From an uncultured Tenacibaculum sp. (GTDB taxonomy: Bacteria > Bacteroidota > Bacteroidia > Flavobacteriales > Flavobacteriaceae): 64,000 bases of DNA. A program made the position numbers and the translations under genes. The stretch covers positions 698,193 through 762,192 of the forward strand of contig NZ_CANLTU010000001.1 in the NCBI RefSeq assembly GCF_947494125.1. The letters run 5' to 3'. Below, piece by piece: positions 63,050 to 64,000 of the stretch. The first letter of the stretch is position 1, and each line of letters starts with the position of its first letter. The notes beneath the pieces were generated by a model, which did no database searches, was not told the origin of the DNA, and was given only the letters and a program-made list of their open reading frames with translations.

Positions 63050-63298
63050 ATGAAAAATCAAATTTTAAACTTAGGGAAGGCTTTAAGTAAAGTAGAACAA
63101 AAAGAAATTAATGGAGGAAATCAAGCCATCGGCTTTTGTGATGCAAATGGAGGATGTCCTTCAGGAAGTCATTGTGAAGGATATTTTTGTATAAGAGATA
63201 ATTCTTCAGGAGGTAACACAGGAGGAGGAAATACAGGAGGCGGTTGTGTTCCTGATAGATTTTGTGTTGATGAATTTGATACTTGTTGTATAGGGTAG
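63050..63298 (+). CDS. double-glycine leader peptide precursor 2 (8 Cys core)
   Basis: An 82-residue precursor starting 2 bp after the stop of precursor 1. Leader MKNQILNLGKALSKVEQK-EINGG, 23 residues. The 59-residue core has two parts: a first part with four Cys (FCDANGGCPSGSHCEGYFC) like the core of precursor 1, a Gly/Asn/Ser/Thr linker (SSGGNTGGGNTGGG), then a second four-Cys part ending DTCCIG. Two small disulfide knots on a flexible linker is the obvious reading. Translationally coupled to precursor 1. Confidence 0.8.
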   Translation: MKNQILNLGKALSKVEQKEINGGNQAIGFCDANGGCPSGSHCEGYFCIRDNSSGGNTGGGNTGGGCVPDRFCVDEFDTCCIG

Positions 63299-63355
63299 AA
63301 TACATAATTACAAATTTTAAAATTTGTGAGACTAATTAATAAAATATAAGGAAAA

Positions 63356-63565
63356 ATGAAAAAACAAATATTAAACATAGGAAAGGTTTTAAATAAAGCT
63401 GAACAAAAAAAAATAGAAGGAGGTTTGAAATTAAAACCAACCAGATGTTGCGATCCAGCAATGCAATGCTGTACAACTAGTCATTTAGCTCAAAATAATC
63501 CAAGCTGTGGAGGTACATATATTTCAGGATGTCAGTATCATCCTGCAAGTGGTTGTTGTATTTAA
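63356..63565 (+). CDS. double-glycine leader peptide precursor 3 (8 Cys core)
   Basis: A 69-residue precursor. Leader MKKQILNIGKVLNKAEQK-KIEGG, 23 residues. The 46-residue core has eight Cys with three CC pairs (TRCCDPAMQCCTTSHLAQNN and ..HPASGCCI). The core is unrelated to those of precursors 1 and 2, so the leader is the common part. It lies 57 bp after precursor 2 and before a perfect hairpin (63585-63610), then the transporter gene. Confidence 0.8.
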   Translation: MKKQILNIGKVLNKAEQKKIEGGLKLKPTRCCDPAMQCCTTSHLAQNNPSCGGTYISGCQYHPASGCCI

Positions 63566-63584
63566 AAATAACTATAAATTTTTC

Positions 63585-63610
63585 AAAAGCTACTACATGT
63601 AGTAGCTTTT
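63585..63610 (+). terminator. perfect 26-bp palindrome between precursors and transporter
   Basis: AAAAGCTACTACA and its exact complement without spacer, followed by GCTTT. As intrinsic terminator or attenuator it would keep the transporter below the level of the precursors. Confidence 0.75.
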
Positions 63611-63629
63611 GCTTTAAATAATTATTTGC

Positions 63630-64000
63630 TTGAAAAGATTCCCAAACTACCAACAAACCGAGGCAAAAGATTGCGGTCCAACGTGTATAAAAATCATAGC
63701 AAAACACTATGGTAAAACAATTAACACCCAACAATTACGAAGCTTAAGTGAAACTACCCGAGAAGGAAGTAGTCTATTAGGGTTAAGTGAAGCAGTAGAA
63801 TCTATAGGATTTAGATCCTTAGGCGTAAAATTAGCTTATAAAAAACTATTAGAAGCTCCACTACCATGTATTGTACATTGGAATAAAAATCATTATGTAG
63901 TACTTTACAAAATAAAAAAAGATACGGTTTATATCTCCGATCCTGCACATGGACTTATAACTTTTACCAAAGAAGAGTTTATACAGCATTGGATAGGAAA
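63630..64000 (+). CDS. peptidase-containing ABC transporter (C39), partial
   Basis: Starts at TTG 63630 and runs off the window; only 123 residues are seen. This is an intact C39 peptidase domain: TEAKDCGPTCIKIIAKHYGK holds the catalytic Cys15, SLLGLSEAVESIGFRSLGVK follows, the catalytic His is in VHWNKNHYVVLYK and the Asp in YISDPAHG. In PCAT-type exporters this domain cuts leaders behind GG while the membrane part exports the core. The precursors directly upstream are the likely cargo. Membrane and ATPase domains would lie beyond the window. Confidence 0.92.
   Translation, partial: MKRFPNYQQTEAKDCGPTCIKIIAKHYGKTINTQQLRSLSETTREGSSLLGLSEAVESIGFRSLGVKLAYKKLLEAPLPCIVHWNKNHYVVLYKIKKDTVYISDPAHGLITFTKEEFIQHWIG

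Noticed and set aside
63169..63378. Minus-strand frame over precursor 2
   Set aside because: Antisense of the Gly-rich linker and Cys codons; the plus-strand genes have matching leaders and spacing.
1..64000. tRNA and rRNA genes
   Set aside because: No cloverleaf pattern with T-loop GGTTCRA or conserved 16S/23S stretches was recognised on reading either strand.

Overview
The window is a stretch of AT-rich chromosome from a marine-type member of the Flavobacteriaceae (Bacteroidota), probably close to Tenacibaculum or Polaribacter. The evidence is the gene content (alternative complex III with cytochrome oxidase, several TonB-dependent receptors, DUF3078, DUF2480 and DUF5916 families, a 632-residue PurF-like protein, a FecI/FecR pair), the A/T-rich start regions without clear Shine-Dalgarno sites, and many -7 promoter boxes of the form TAnnTTTG. 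No rRNA, tRNA or CRISPR array was seen.

Layout. 0.1-1.9 kb: two DUF3078 paralogues. 2.0-6.0 kb: an ECF sigma / FecR / STN-domain TonB receptor locus, divergent from a duplicated-module lipoprotein (6.4-7.9 kb). 8.0-9.3 kb: SufE, SufT-like and DUF2480 genes, divergent from a PfkB kinase and a PurF-like amidotransferase. 12.3-24.3 kb: respiratory block actABCDEF-coxBA. 24.4-26.0 kb: a repeat-rich insertion bounded by inverted repeats, carrying two overlapping small genes, between coxA and ruvB. 26.3-31.1 kb: ruvB and a sulfur operon (SulP transporter, persulfide dioxygenase-rhodanese, rhodanese lipoprotein, HMA protein). 31.2-43 kb: an accessory region with an alpha/beta hydrolase, a serine hydrolase, two LytS/LytTR two-component pairs, an HU-like protein, a metallo-beta-lactamase-fold hydrolase, a perfect 20-bp inverted repeat, and an orphan lipoprotein between ~195-bp direct repeats. 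43-48 kb: a DUF5916 barrel protein and a TonB receptor under a TPP riboswitch. 48-54 kb: ArfB, an HExxH lipoprotein, a thiamine-binding/PnuC/NadR-like kinase operon, a PPTase, ahcY and ferritin. 54.4-57.5 kb: two paralogous tail-fibre-like surface proteins. 57.5-60.2 kb: a TlpA-like lipoprotein and YifB.

The most interesting part is the right end (60.4-64 kb): a response regulator whose phospho-acceptor Asp is replaced by Glu; a fusion of a degenerate C39-like domain, a VKOR domain and a thioredoxin domain; three consecutive small genes with near-identical 23-residue double-glycine leaders and Cys-rich cores; and the start of an ABC transporter with an intact C39 peptidase. This reads as a system that makes, oxidises, cleaves and exports disulfide-rich peptides. 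A compact antisense-oriented RNA candidate (promoter box, three-way junction, intrinsic terminator) lies between the oxidase gene and the first peptide gene.

Functions are assigned by reading motifs and family resemblance; no database search was run.
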